Shown in pieces: positions 1-7,865 of a DNA stretch of 21,948 nt. The notes below the pieces were generated by a model that had not been told where the DNA came from, did no database searches, and saw nothing but the letters and a program-made list of their open reading frames with translations. The stretch is from the NCBI GenBank assembly GCA_008931825.1, contig QXVZ01002898.1, positions 1 through 21,948 on the forward strand, in the 5' to 3' direction. This DNA is from Phallusia fumigata (Eukaryota; Chordata; Ascidiacea; Phlebobranchia; Ascidiidae). The first letter of the stretch is position 1. Every line of letters begins with the position of its first letter. A program made the position numbers and the translations under genes.

Positions 1-27
1 GTATTTTTACCACTTTTGTTTCCACAG

Positions 28-151
28 CAAACCATTTTCTATTAAAGAGAAGGAATATCGGAAACAGGAGGAAGTTGAAACAGTAAAGGAACTTAACTCT
101 TGGAGACCTGCATCACCTCTTGTTGTCCCAGTAACAGATACACGAGCATGA
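28..151 (+). CDS. last coding exon of an unidentified gene (3' partial)
   Basis: A pyrimidine-rich stretch ending in CAG at 25-27 looks like a 3' splice site. It is followed by an open frame that starts with the last base of a split codon and runs to a TGA at 149-151. The roughly 40 residues begin KPFSIKEKEYRKQEEV and end PLVVPVTDTRA. They are highly charged in the first half, with many K and E, and have a proline-rich tail. I do not recognise the family. The exon is convergent with the DAW1 gene that follows. An AATAAA at 306-311, about 155 nt after the stop, could be its polyadenylation signal. The coding call rests on the splice acceptor, the in-frame stop and the amino-acid composition. 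Confidence 0.55.
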
Positions 152-305
152 AAATATACTTATGTTGCATCAAACTAGTGTTGCACTTCATCTTCCCTAT
201 ATCCACAGCACAGAATGTTTTATTGCCAAAAACAACATTTTAAGAGACATTAAAAGCTTACAAACACTGCAAGGGAAGACAAAATACAAAAGCAAGACCA
301 TATTA

Positions 306-311
306 AATAAA
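306..311 (+). terminator. possible polyadenylation signal AATAAA
   Basis: A canonical AATAAA hexamer lies about 155 nt after the stop codon of the plus-strand terminal exon, in AT-rich DNA. The assignment is by position only. Confidence 0.3.
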
Positions 312-393
312 AAATACACAACCAAAGGCACCAATTTGAAGCATCTACATGTATATACCACAAACCAATGGGCTAAATGTCTTTGAAAATTTT

Positions 394-399
394 TTTAAT
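394..399 (-). terminator. possible polyadenylation signal ATTAAA for DAW1
   Basis: The plus-strand TTTAAT reads ATTAAA on the minus strand, the commonest variant hexamer. It lies about 215 nt beyond the DAW1 stop. The assignment is by position only. Confidence 0.25.
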
Positions 400-613
400 A
401 ATTCCAAATTGTTTAACATAGGTAGAAAATGTAGATTCAATTGTCAACAAAATGCAATGGACATGAGGATTCTACATACCCTTGTGAAAAATTGTGGTTA
501 GCTTGTTTGGAAAATCCTGAATTAATTAAAATCATACATGTAAAATAACAATGAGTCTAGTGACCCATGTAGTCAGATAATTATGAGGATGGATTATATG
601 TTGCAATGCAATA

Positions 614-3600
614 TTATCGCCATATTCTGCAAGTGTTGTCTTTGCTTCCTGTCAAAATTGTATCCCCTTCATAATTGTAAACACAGCTGAAAATCTCGTC
701 GGTGTGTCCCTCCAGCACTTGCTGACATTCACCTTGAAAAAAAAACACATTATAGGACCTGCAGCTAAACACAGCTTGCTATATTAAATACAATAACAAA
801 ACAATTAGGACCAATAGTTTTTGGATCATGTGTTATAGTTTATCTTTTTATTCACAGTTAATCAGTTATGATATAGCCTCTATCCACTAAACTAGGGGTC
901 GGCAGCCTTTTCCAAAACCAAGAGAAGAGGTCTTAGGGAGCCATACTAATTTTACACCATTTCCTTCACTGATTATGATGTTGTTAAAACTTGCACACTT
1001 ATGATTTTGATCAGAATATCCCATCACTTAGCTGCAGATTAAACCTGACGAAAGTAGCTACAGTTTGTATCAAAATAACAAAATATTCTCATAAGTAGGC
1101 AATTTCAAAAAGGGGCTGTTTGCCAGATGATTTCGCTCGATGGGCAGGATTTGGCCCGCAGGCCATAGGTTGCTGAACCCTCCACTAAACATTGACATAC
1201 CAGTGTTAACATCCCAAATCCTTGCACTTTTATCAGCGCTGCCAGACAAAACATGAGTTCCTTGGGGGTTAAATGAAACTTTGGAAACTTCACTCTCATG
1301 CCCTTCCAAAACTGCGATAGTCTTTTGAGTTCCAGCATCATAGATTCGAGCAGTGGCTATGACAAAAAATGAAAGTGCTGTGGTTGCATATTCTTACCAG
1401 TAATAATAATCAACTACGGAAAACAAAAAATACCATCTGCTGATGCACTGACAATCTGTTGGCCAGTGTAATTGAATCCTATATCAAACACTTCATCTTC
1501 ATGTCCCCTCAATGTAGCAATGCAGTGGCCTGTTCTGACATCCCACAGCTGTAAAAGCTTGGATTAGGAAATTGTATAGAAAAAAAACTGATGCTCAAAA
1601 TAAATTCTTTCATTAGTTATGGCTGTGGTGTACATGTTTTTTGTGCTTAGAACTAAACACTGATACCTTGCATGATCTATCCATGGATGCGGTAGCTATT
1701 AAAGAGCAATCAAAGTTAAAATGTGCATTGGCTATTTCCCCACGATGTCCAATAAGAGTATTTGTTTGCTGTCCTGTGTGAACATCCCACAAGCAAACCG
1801 TGTTGTCAAAGCTGCCAGTCAAAACCTGGTCACCGTGAGTGTTGAAGGAAAGGCATATGATTTCACCAGAATGACCCTGTCCAAAATAAATGCAGGATTT
1901 GTCACATATGAACTACTACTTTATAGATGTAGAACTCTGTACTAATATAATCATGTTTAATTGTTGAGACTTTTTTATGTGCTTATGAGAAAATCCAAAT
2001 ATTTTCACAAAACTTGAAAAAAGCATAACAAAGTACTAATTTTACCAACTTTTACAAAGCACACCATAAGCACTTACAGATAGTGTTGAAAGTTCTTGTC
2101 CTGACTGGACATCCCACAACTTTGTAGTGGCATCCATCGAGCCTGTGGCAATCACAGTACTTTGTGGATTGAATGATAAACACACTATCTCTGATGTGTG
2201 TCCACGGTAGGTAAAATAACACTGTCCAGTCTCAGCATTCCAAAGTTTGCAAGTTTTATCAAAGCTTCCTGTTGCAACTTTATTNTCCTTGCACTTTTAT
2301 CAGCGCTGCCTGACAAAACATGAGTTCCTTGGGGGTTAAATGAAACTTTGGAGACTTCACTCTCATGCCCTTCCAAAACTGCGATAGTCTTTTGAGTTCC
2401 AGCATCATAGATTCGAGCAGTGGCTATGACAAAAAATGAAAGTGCTGTGGTTGCATATTCTTACCAGTAATAATAATCAACTACGGAAAACAAAAAATAC
2501 CATCTGCTGATGCACTGACAATCTGTTGGCCAGTGTAATTGAATCCTATATCAAACACTTCATCTTCATGTCCCCTCAATGTAGCAATGCAGTGGCCTGT
2601 TCTGACATCCCACAGCTGTAAAAGCTTGGATTAGGAAATTGTATAGAAAAAACTGATGTTCAAAATGAATTGTTTCATTAGTTTTGGCTGCGCCGTACAT
2701 GTTTTTTGTGCTTAGAACTAAACACTGATACCTTGCATGATCTATCCATGGATGCGGTAGCTATTAAAGAGCAATCAAAGTTAAAATGTGCATTGGCTAT
2801 TTCCCCACGATGTCCAATAAGAGTATTTGTTTGCTGTCCTGTGTGAACATCCCACAAGCAAACCGTGTTGTCAAAGCTGCCAGTCAAAACCTGGTCACCG
2901 TGAGTGTTGAAGGAAAGGCATATGATTTCACCAGAATGACCCTGTCCAAAATAAATGCAGGATTTGTCACATATGAACTACTACTTTATAGATGTAGAAC
3001 TCTGTACTAATATAATCATGTTTAATTGTTGAGACTTTTTTATGTGCTTATGAGAAAATCCAAATATTTTCACAAAACTTGAAAAAAGCATAACAAAGTA
3101 CTAATTTTACCAACTTTTACAAAGCACACCATAAGCACTTACAGATAGTGTTGAAAGTTCTTGTCCTGACTGGACATCCCACAACTTTGTAGTGGCATCC
3201 ATCGAGCCTGTGGCAATCACAGTACTTTGTGGATTGAATGATAAACACACTATCTCTGATGTGTGTCCACGGTAGGTAAAATAACACTGTCCAGTCTCAG
3301 CATTCCAAAGTTTGCAAGTTTTATCAAAGCTTCCTGTTGCAACTTTATTACTTGAAAGACAGCAGATATATATTTTTAAAAACAGTCAGAACATCGAAGT
3401 CAAAAAAAGTAAGTGTCTTACCCATAGGGATTATTAAAAGCAATTGCATAAACCACATTTCTGTGTCCTTCCAATGTTTGTAACTCCTCTCCACTTGCAG
3501 TATCCCACACTTTACAAGTTCGGTCATAACTTCCAGTGATAAAACTACAAATAGTAAGAAATTTTTGATTTCAGAACTTATTATATTACATGTATGTTCC

Positions 3601-4903
3601 AGTAACATACCATAGTAACAAACAAAATAATATCATTCCATTTAAAATAACTTGTCCCTAATAAGTTTAAAAAAATATTAGTCATGTTTCTTTTTAACCA
3701 GTTGCAGGAGAAATGTTGGTGGTAATTAAATTTCATCCTTATCTGCACGTACCATGATCCAGATTTGTTAAATGCAACATTGGTGAGGGGTAAAATGTGA
3801 GCACGAAGAACCTTAAACAGATAAAATTGATGATCTCCAGTGCTGCCAAGTTTCTCTTGCAGTTCTANACAGCAGATATATATTTTTAAAAACAGTCAGA
3901 ACATCGAAGTCAAAAAAAGTAAGTGTCTTACCCATAGGGATTATTAAAAGCAATTGCATAAACCACATTTCTGTGTCCTTCCAATGTTTGTAACTCCTCT
4001 CCACTTGCAGTATCCCACACTTTACAAGTTCGGTCATAACTTCCAGTGATAAAACTACAAATAGTAAGAAATTTTTGATTTCAGAACTTATTATATTACA
4101 TGTATGTTCCAGTAACATACCATAGTAACAAACAAAATAATATCATTCCATTTAAAATAACTTGTCCCTAATAAGTTTAAAAAAATATTAGTCATGTTTC
4201 TTTTTAACCAGTTGCAGGAGAAATGTTGGTGGTAATTAAATTTCATCCTTATCTGCACGTACCATGATCCAGATTTGTTAAATGCAACATTGGTGAGGGG
4301 TAAAATGTGAGCACGAAGAACCTTAAACAGATAAAATTGATGATCTCCAGTGCTGCCAAGTTTCTCTTGCAGTTCTACAATCAAATTCCAAATGATACAT
4401 AACAAGAGCAATCATGTTTTATTATACATTATACATGTTTTATTTGTATTCAATTTACTTGTGACAAGCTTTTGCACTTGTGGTATTCTCGTTTGGGTTA
4501 TGAGCGGTTCCTTCAGAGACAGATTCTGAGCTATGCTCAAAGCATCATCAGTTGGTGTCAATTCCAATAAATCAATTGACTTTGTTTTTACTTGGCCTCC
4601 TTGTTCATACTCCAGAATAATCCCTAAAACACATTCCTATCTTAAAGCACTCAGACTATTCTGAGCAAGTTGTGAACGGATTTGTAGATATTTTGGTTCA
4701 GGTGGGTACAGAATTAAATCTCTGTTACCGGCGATGTATATTAAATGGCAATAAAATGCCCACAGAGTGGAGTTTTTGACATCCGTCTTAATAACGTCCG
4801 AAACGCACCTTTAAGTAAAGCCAATGACATCTTAACAAACAGAAGATAAAAATGTGTACGTACCTGGAGGATAGTATCGCAAAAGAAATCTTTTAAGCCG
4901 CAT
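614..4903 (-). CDS. DAW1: dynein axonemal assembly factor DAW1 (WDR69), WD-repeat protein, complete
   Basis: DAW1 is a cytoplasmic WD40 protein needed to load outer dynein arms into motile cilia. One full set of coding exons is 4864-4903, 4459-4623, 4263-4374, 3932-4054, 3143-3350, 2732-2941, 2501-2615, 1201-1356 and 614-732. They total 1248 nt (415 residues plus TAA), the length I recall for the human protein. The start [14 protein letters not shown] is followed by a non-repeat head of about 90 residues. Then come about eight WD repeats with typical GH...WD spacing, for example [22 protein letters not shown] and [12 protein letters not shown]. The C-terminus is [13 protein letters not shown], matching vertebrate DAW1. 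All junctions are GT-AG and hold the frame. The assembly repeats parts of this gene. A partial exon 3 (3753-3867), a whole exon 4 (3422-3544), a truncated exon 5 (2078-2284), exons 6 and 7 (1667-1876, 1434-1548) and a truncated exon 8 (2286-2423) occur as extra copies next to the Ns at 2285 and 3868. A hAT-like element sits in the last intron. Similarity is judged from memory, but the whole-length match makes this very likely. Confidence 0.93.
884..891. repeat. left target-site duplication of the hAT-like element
   Basis: CCACTAAA flanks the left terminal repeat and recurs exactly at 1182-1189. Confidence 0.7.
892..1181. mobile_element. hAT-like non-autonomous DNA transposon (MITE) in the last DAW1 intron
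   Basis: The left end reads CTAGGGGTCGGCAGCCT. The right end is its imperfect inverse: reverse-complemented, it reads AGGGTTCAGCAACCT. The direct repeat CCACTAAA occurs at 884-891 and 1182-1189, and the match extends to TCCACTAAAC at 883-892 and 1181-1190. An 8-bp target-site duplication is the hAT signature, and ends rich in GGGGTCGGCA with an internal GGATTTGGCCCGC are typical of non-autonomous hAT elements in many animals. The ~290 bp contain no transposase frame. The exact edge is uncertain by one or two bases because the duplication could be 8 to 10 bp. Confidence 0.75.
1182..1189. repeat. right target-site duplication of the hAT-like element
   Basis: CCACTAAA is identical to 884-891. 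It ends about 10 bases inside the intron from the exon 8 donor site, whose GTATGT reads on the minus strand at 1200-1195. Confidence 0.7.
1219..2284. repeat. duplicated block 1, copy A (DAW1 exons 5-8, ends at N)
   Basis: This block repeats 2286-3349. It holds part of exon 8, exons 7 and 6, and a truncated exon 5 that stops at the N at 2285. About the first 420 bp show scattered differences from copy B, including a change in a homopolymer run and several SNPs around 1580-1640. From about 1640 to 2284 the copies read identically. The two differences I noted in the shared exon 8 part are synonymous. This is the pattern of two haplotypes or overlapping contigs placed in series. Confidence 0.88.
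2285..2285. other. single-N contig join
   Basis: A lone N between the two copies of block 1. It marks the point where exon 8 of one copy abuts exon 5 of the other. Confidence 0.9.
2286..3349. repeat. duplicated block 1, copy B (DAW1 exons 5-8, starts at N)
   Basis: This is the counterpart of 1219-2284. It carries an intact exon 5 (3143-3350), exons 6 and 7 (2732-2941, 2501-2615) and an exon 8 cut at 2286 by the N. Reading across the N would fuse exon 8 sequence to exon 5 sequence, so any open frame spanning 2285 is artificial. Confidence 0.88.
3359..3867. repeat. duplicated block 2, copy A (DAW1 exons 3-4)
   Basis: I read these 509 bp as identical to 3869-4377, with only the N at 3868 between them. 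They contain exon 4 (3422-3544) and exon 3 up to the cut at 3867. Perfect identity through introns as well as exons points to one locus represented twice. Confidence 0.92.
3868..3868. other. single-N contig join
   Basis: A lone N between two identical 509-bp blocks. Confidence 0.9.
3869..4377. repeat. duplicated block 2, copy B (DAW1 exons 3-4)
   Basis: These 509 bp match 3359-3867 base for base. Here exon 3 has its proper splice acceptor (exon starts at 4374 on the minus strand) and joins normally to exon 2. Confidence 0.92.
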
Positions 4904-4947
4904 TTCCACCGACAAAGTTTAAAAGATAAGGTCTAACATTAAGACAA

Positions 4948-5001
4948 GTTGCCACTTTTAAATGTTTAGACATCGGCGTCCCTTGTTGTTGGGATGTTTA
5001 C
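4948..5001 (-). promoter_or_regulatory. possible ciliary-gene promoter elements upstream of DAW1
   Basis: Within 100 bp upstream of the DAW1 start codon there is a TGTTTAC at 4995-5001, the forkhead-factor core (GTAAACA on the other strand). A GTTGCC at 4948-4953 matches one half of an RFX X-box, but its second half is missing. Motile-cilium genes are commonly driven by FOXJ1 and RFX factors, so the location is apt. Both motifs are short enough to occur by chance. Confidence 0.3.
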
Positions 5002-5443
5002 CTCCACATTTGGCGCTAGATGCGGCAATTTATTTAGGAAAGTCTAAGAAAAATATTTATTTGTACTGAGTCCTGCATCTAAAGCACATCAAATCACTTC
5101 ATTGTGTATATTTTCGCGAAATCGTTTTAATATTATTGTGCTTAAAGTATTTATTTTAAGTTTCAAACGCAGCGGTTCATCATTGTTTTTAGCTTTCGCC
5201 AACCAGAACGTTTGGACTCGAAAAAACCAGTCAAGTCAGTACATTGATAATTCAGCATGCATAAATGTAACACACTTTAGGTAACTTAAAACGGTTTGTG
5301 ATTCTACCCCAAATGTACCCAAAAGGTTTGTAAATAGTTGTCATAAAACGTGTGATGTCGAAATATCTTCGGCAACTATAAATGTAATGTCACTATGAAG
5401 CGTTGGCTACGAGCAATTTTTTGAAAACGGTTTGCCATGGGGT

Positions 5444-5476
5444 CTTGTCCATATGCTCGGGTGGGTCCTGGACAAG
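5444..5476. repeat. short inverted repeat (hairpin)
   Basis: CTTGTCCA at 5444-5451 pairs perfectly with TGGACAAG at 5469-5476 across a 17-nt loop. It sits in a patch with more G and C than its surroundings and may be the edge of an old repeat. Confidence 0.4.
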
Positions 5477-5768
5477 TGCCCACTTGGACAACAGGGTTGC
5501 CTGTAGCGAATCCTTTCTCACTGCTAAGCATTGTCACTAGTCCCCAACTGTTATGTTGGACCCGTGTACACAATAAACAGCTCTTAACCATAATTACCAG
5601 TAAACGAAACGTTACCAGTAAACGTGACATCCATTTTCTTTTTCTGTGTTAATAATACGATTTTCAAAAAACCCGAAAAGTGCACTCCGTTGAATTGTTA
5701 GAATTTATTGCAAAGAATGTAACATAACACGCTAATTATATGCACGCTCAGCTTCAAAAAAATGCAAC

Positions 5769-5769
5769 N
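5769..5769. other. single-N contig join without visible duplication
   Basis: A lone N. Unlike the other four Ns, no copy of the flanking sequence is seen nearby. Confidence 0.8.
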
Positions 5770-6160
5770 CTGGAAATGTACTTCCATCTTTGGATGGAAC
5801 AAATTCGTTGTTGATAAAAAGCTGTGATAACAAGTGAAAAAATAAAATGTAAGCAAAAATTTTCATGCACACATACTGTATTTACCTGCTTATACTTTAT
5901 TTCAAGATTTTCGATGGGAGGTTTGTATGAAAGCATGCTTTAATCGGAAATATTTCTTGTCTATAAACTTCACTTTTGTTGCAAGCCCAGCACAGAAAAA
6001 TGAGCAACTGTGATAAGCCATAGCTGATTCAGCTTTTTGTGTGGACATAGGACCGCCACCTTTACTCTCACACACAAGCAAACATCACAAATCAGCAAGT
6101 CACCTGTGCACACAAATCGCAACAGGCCAGCAATCATTTACTAAAAGGAAACATTTTAAA

Positions 6161-6427
6161 GGTCAGGCAAAAAATGCTCTGAAGGTAGATAAAATATATA
6201 AAAGTCAGGTAAAAAATGCTTTGTTATGTGAAAAAAGAATTTCAATGTGGATAAAAAACATTAAGGTAGGGCAAAAATGCTTTATCATGTGAAAAAAACA
6301 ACTTGAATGTGGATAAAATACATCAATGTCAGGCAAAAATGCTTTGTCATGTGAGAAAAGAACTTGAAGGTGGATAAAATACATCAAGGCCAGGCAAAAA
6401 TGCTTTGTCATGTTAGAAAAGAACTTT
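6161..6427. repeat. minisatellite, about five units of ~60-63 bp
   Basis: The phrase GTCAGGCAAAAATGCTTTG and close variants recur with starts near 6162, 6204, 6265, 6328 and 6388. Each full unit continues with a GTCATGTGAGAAAAG-like part, then AACTTGAAGGTGGATAAAA and TACATCAAG. The first spacing is only 42 bp, so the outermost unit has lost about 20 bp. The last unit is cut off near 6427. The units at 6328 and 6388 are the most alike, as expected for recent spread from one end. The 98-codon minus-strand frame over 6205-6501 is a by-product of the repeat. Confidence 0.85.
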
Positions 6428-6732
6428 TGTAAAAAGATATTAATTATCTCTCTTGTGTTAATTTTGTATATTTTAACTCCTGAATTGTGTGTATCTTTCA
6501 TGTTGTTAGTTGTACATTTTAATGCTAGTTTAGTTCTATTATTTTGTCATATTACACAAAATAAAAATGTAAAAATTTAAAAAGAATACTTGACTTTTAA
6601 AACCATTTTTTGCAGCCTATTGTATAGACTAAAATAGGCATTAACATAAAAGACAATTGACATACAACCTTCTCTCAACAAATTTAATTACCTGTTTTAA
6701 TTCCCAGGCATACTTTGTACCAGGATTTTACA

Positions 6733-6990
6733 GCACAACATGGCCAAGTGGTTAGTGTGGCTTAAGGTTGTGGGTCCTAATCTGGTTACTTGTGTTTTCC
6801 AAAGCAAGAAATCTAGACAGCATTGCTCCAACCCAGTGGACTCAATGGGTTGGCCCAAATTAAACTCACTAACTTCCGAAACTCGATAAACAATGGAACT
6901 GCAATGAGGATGTGGCTCAATGCTGGACTCATTGTGTGCATAACACATTCAGGCATTGTGAAGGATAAAAATGAAAGAAACAAACCAAAC
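6733..6990 (+). mobile_element. tRNA-derived SINE-like element
   Basis: TGGCCAAGTGG at 6741-6751 is a good RNA polymerase III A box. GGTCCTAATCT at 6773-6783 matches the B-box consensus at about 8 of 11 positions, at the spacing found in tRNAs. The tRNA-unrelated part contains a perfect 8-bp stem (CCAACCCA 6828-6835 with TGGGTTGG 6846-6853). The element seems to fade out in an A-rich tail (AAGGATAAAAATGAAAGAAA) near 6960-6980. I could not find a clear target-site duplication, so both ends are approximate. Confidence 0.5.
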
Positions 6991-7282
6991 TCTGGTTATA
7001 GGAAGGTAGGCTATATTTTATTTTGAAACCAAAACTGAGCTTATAAGCAAAACATTCATGCATGCACCTTTGATTTGCAAGGTATTTGGTTTTGGGCTGA
7101 CATGGCATTTTCTTTATTTGAGCAAAACCTTTGGTTACCTTACTTTAACCAGAAGATTTATTTCATGAATGAATTTTATCCACACCAAAAAACAAGAATG
7201 TCATTCTAAGCTTTATCGCTAGGGATTGTAATACCAGGTGTGAGAACAATGAATAAAAAAAAGCAAAATTTCGGTTTTGCTG

Positions 7283-7371
7283 TACAATAAACCTCAGTAA
7301 ATCCAGATCTTTACCTAAACTATGTGAATTCGTCAATTCAAATGAAGTTGCATTTAATGAGGTTTACTGTA
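7283..7371. mobile_element. 89-bp MITE-like element with ~26-bp terminal inverted repeats
   Basis: The left end reads TACAATAAACCTCAGTAAAT. The right end, reverse-complemented, reads TACAGTAAACCTCATTAAAT. About 21 of the 26 terminal bases agree. Both ends begin with TA, so TA is the likely target duplication, as for Tc1/mariner-superfamily elements of the pogo/Tigger branch. The CAGTAAACCTC-type end also suits that branch. The interior is too short for any gene. The structure is seen directly; the superfamily is inferred. Confidence 0.6.
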
Positions 7372-7865
7372 ATTCTACAAATTCTAAGAAGTGGTATCTG
7401 GTATGCACAAAATGTTCAATAACAAATTTTAAAGTATTCAAGCAAAACTTGAAAACGGTTGGGAACTATGGGTCTTTTTGCCCTGTCAAAATAATAGTAA
7501 AACAAACTGTTTAATTTAGCACAGATAATATAAAACACTGATGACACCCAAACACCTAAAACCAAAAATGAATGTCGTGGGGATTTCCCGGCTACAATGC
7601 ATTTACGAAATCAAAGTTTTAGGATGGTAATATTATAATGTTACTACCGTGTATTTGTATGCTATGTTTCACTGAAAAATATACATTTAAAAAAACATCC
7701 GTCAGTTGTCTAGTATATTTTCAACCATACGCAAACGTGAAGAAGTCACAGCAACGGGTTGCCCCATGATCATATCATCAACGGACAGAGAATGCGAACA
7801 TATTCGTTTGCTGACAAGCAATAGCAGGGCCATTGGCGCTCCGAAATTTTATGAGCTTGATTTTA

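Larger units (their letters stand above)
152..613. other. spacer between two convergent genes (both 3' UTRs)
   Basis: No convincing coding frame is present; the 74-codon plus frame at 162-386 is low-complexity and starts after the stop of the upstream exon. A plus-strand AATAAA at 306-311 and a minus-strand ATTAAA at 399-394 (plus TTTAAT) are about 90 bp apart. They could serve as the poly(A) signals of the two converging genes. Confidence 0.45.
4904..7865. other. intergenic region between DAW1 and the aldehyde dehydrogenase gene
   Basis: No exon with splice signals and a recognisable protein was found. It holds the DAW1 upstream region, a hairpin at 5444-5476, an N at 5769, a minisatellite at 6161-6427, a tRNA-derived SINE-like element around 6733-6990, and an 89-bp terminal-inverted-repeat element at 7283-7371. 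The remainder is AT-rich and featureless to me. The open frames at 5437-5652 (plus) and 5376-5630 (minus) overlap on opposite strands and look non-coding. The sequence around 5430-5610 is less AT-rich than its surroundings and may be a degraded repeat. Confidence 0.6.

Noticed and set aside
2185..2376. Open frame running across the N at 2285
   Set aside because: It fuses exon 8 sequence of one DAW1 copy to exon 5 sequence of the other; the N marks an artificial join.
1219..3349. Real expansion of WD repeats by exon duplication
   Set aside because: The copies include introns with long identical stretches, are cut at an N, and a complete 415-residue protein is obtained without them.
3813..4118. 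101-codon minus frame across the N at 3868
   Set aside because: It joins exon 3 out of frame to the duplicated block through the N; it is a product of the join.
5376..5652. Overlapping plus and minus open frames in the DAW1-ALDH spacer
   Set aside because: Both strands are open over the same short stretch and neither shows a family or splice signals; more likely a non-coding repeat fragment.
6205..6501. 98-codon minus-strand protein rich in F, H and K
   Set aside because: The repeated residues follow the minisatellite units; there is no splice or family support.
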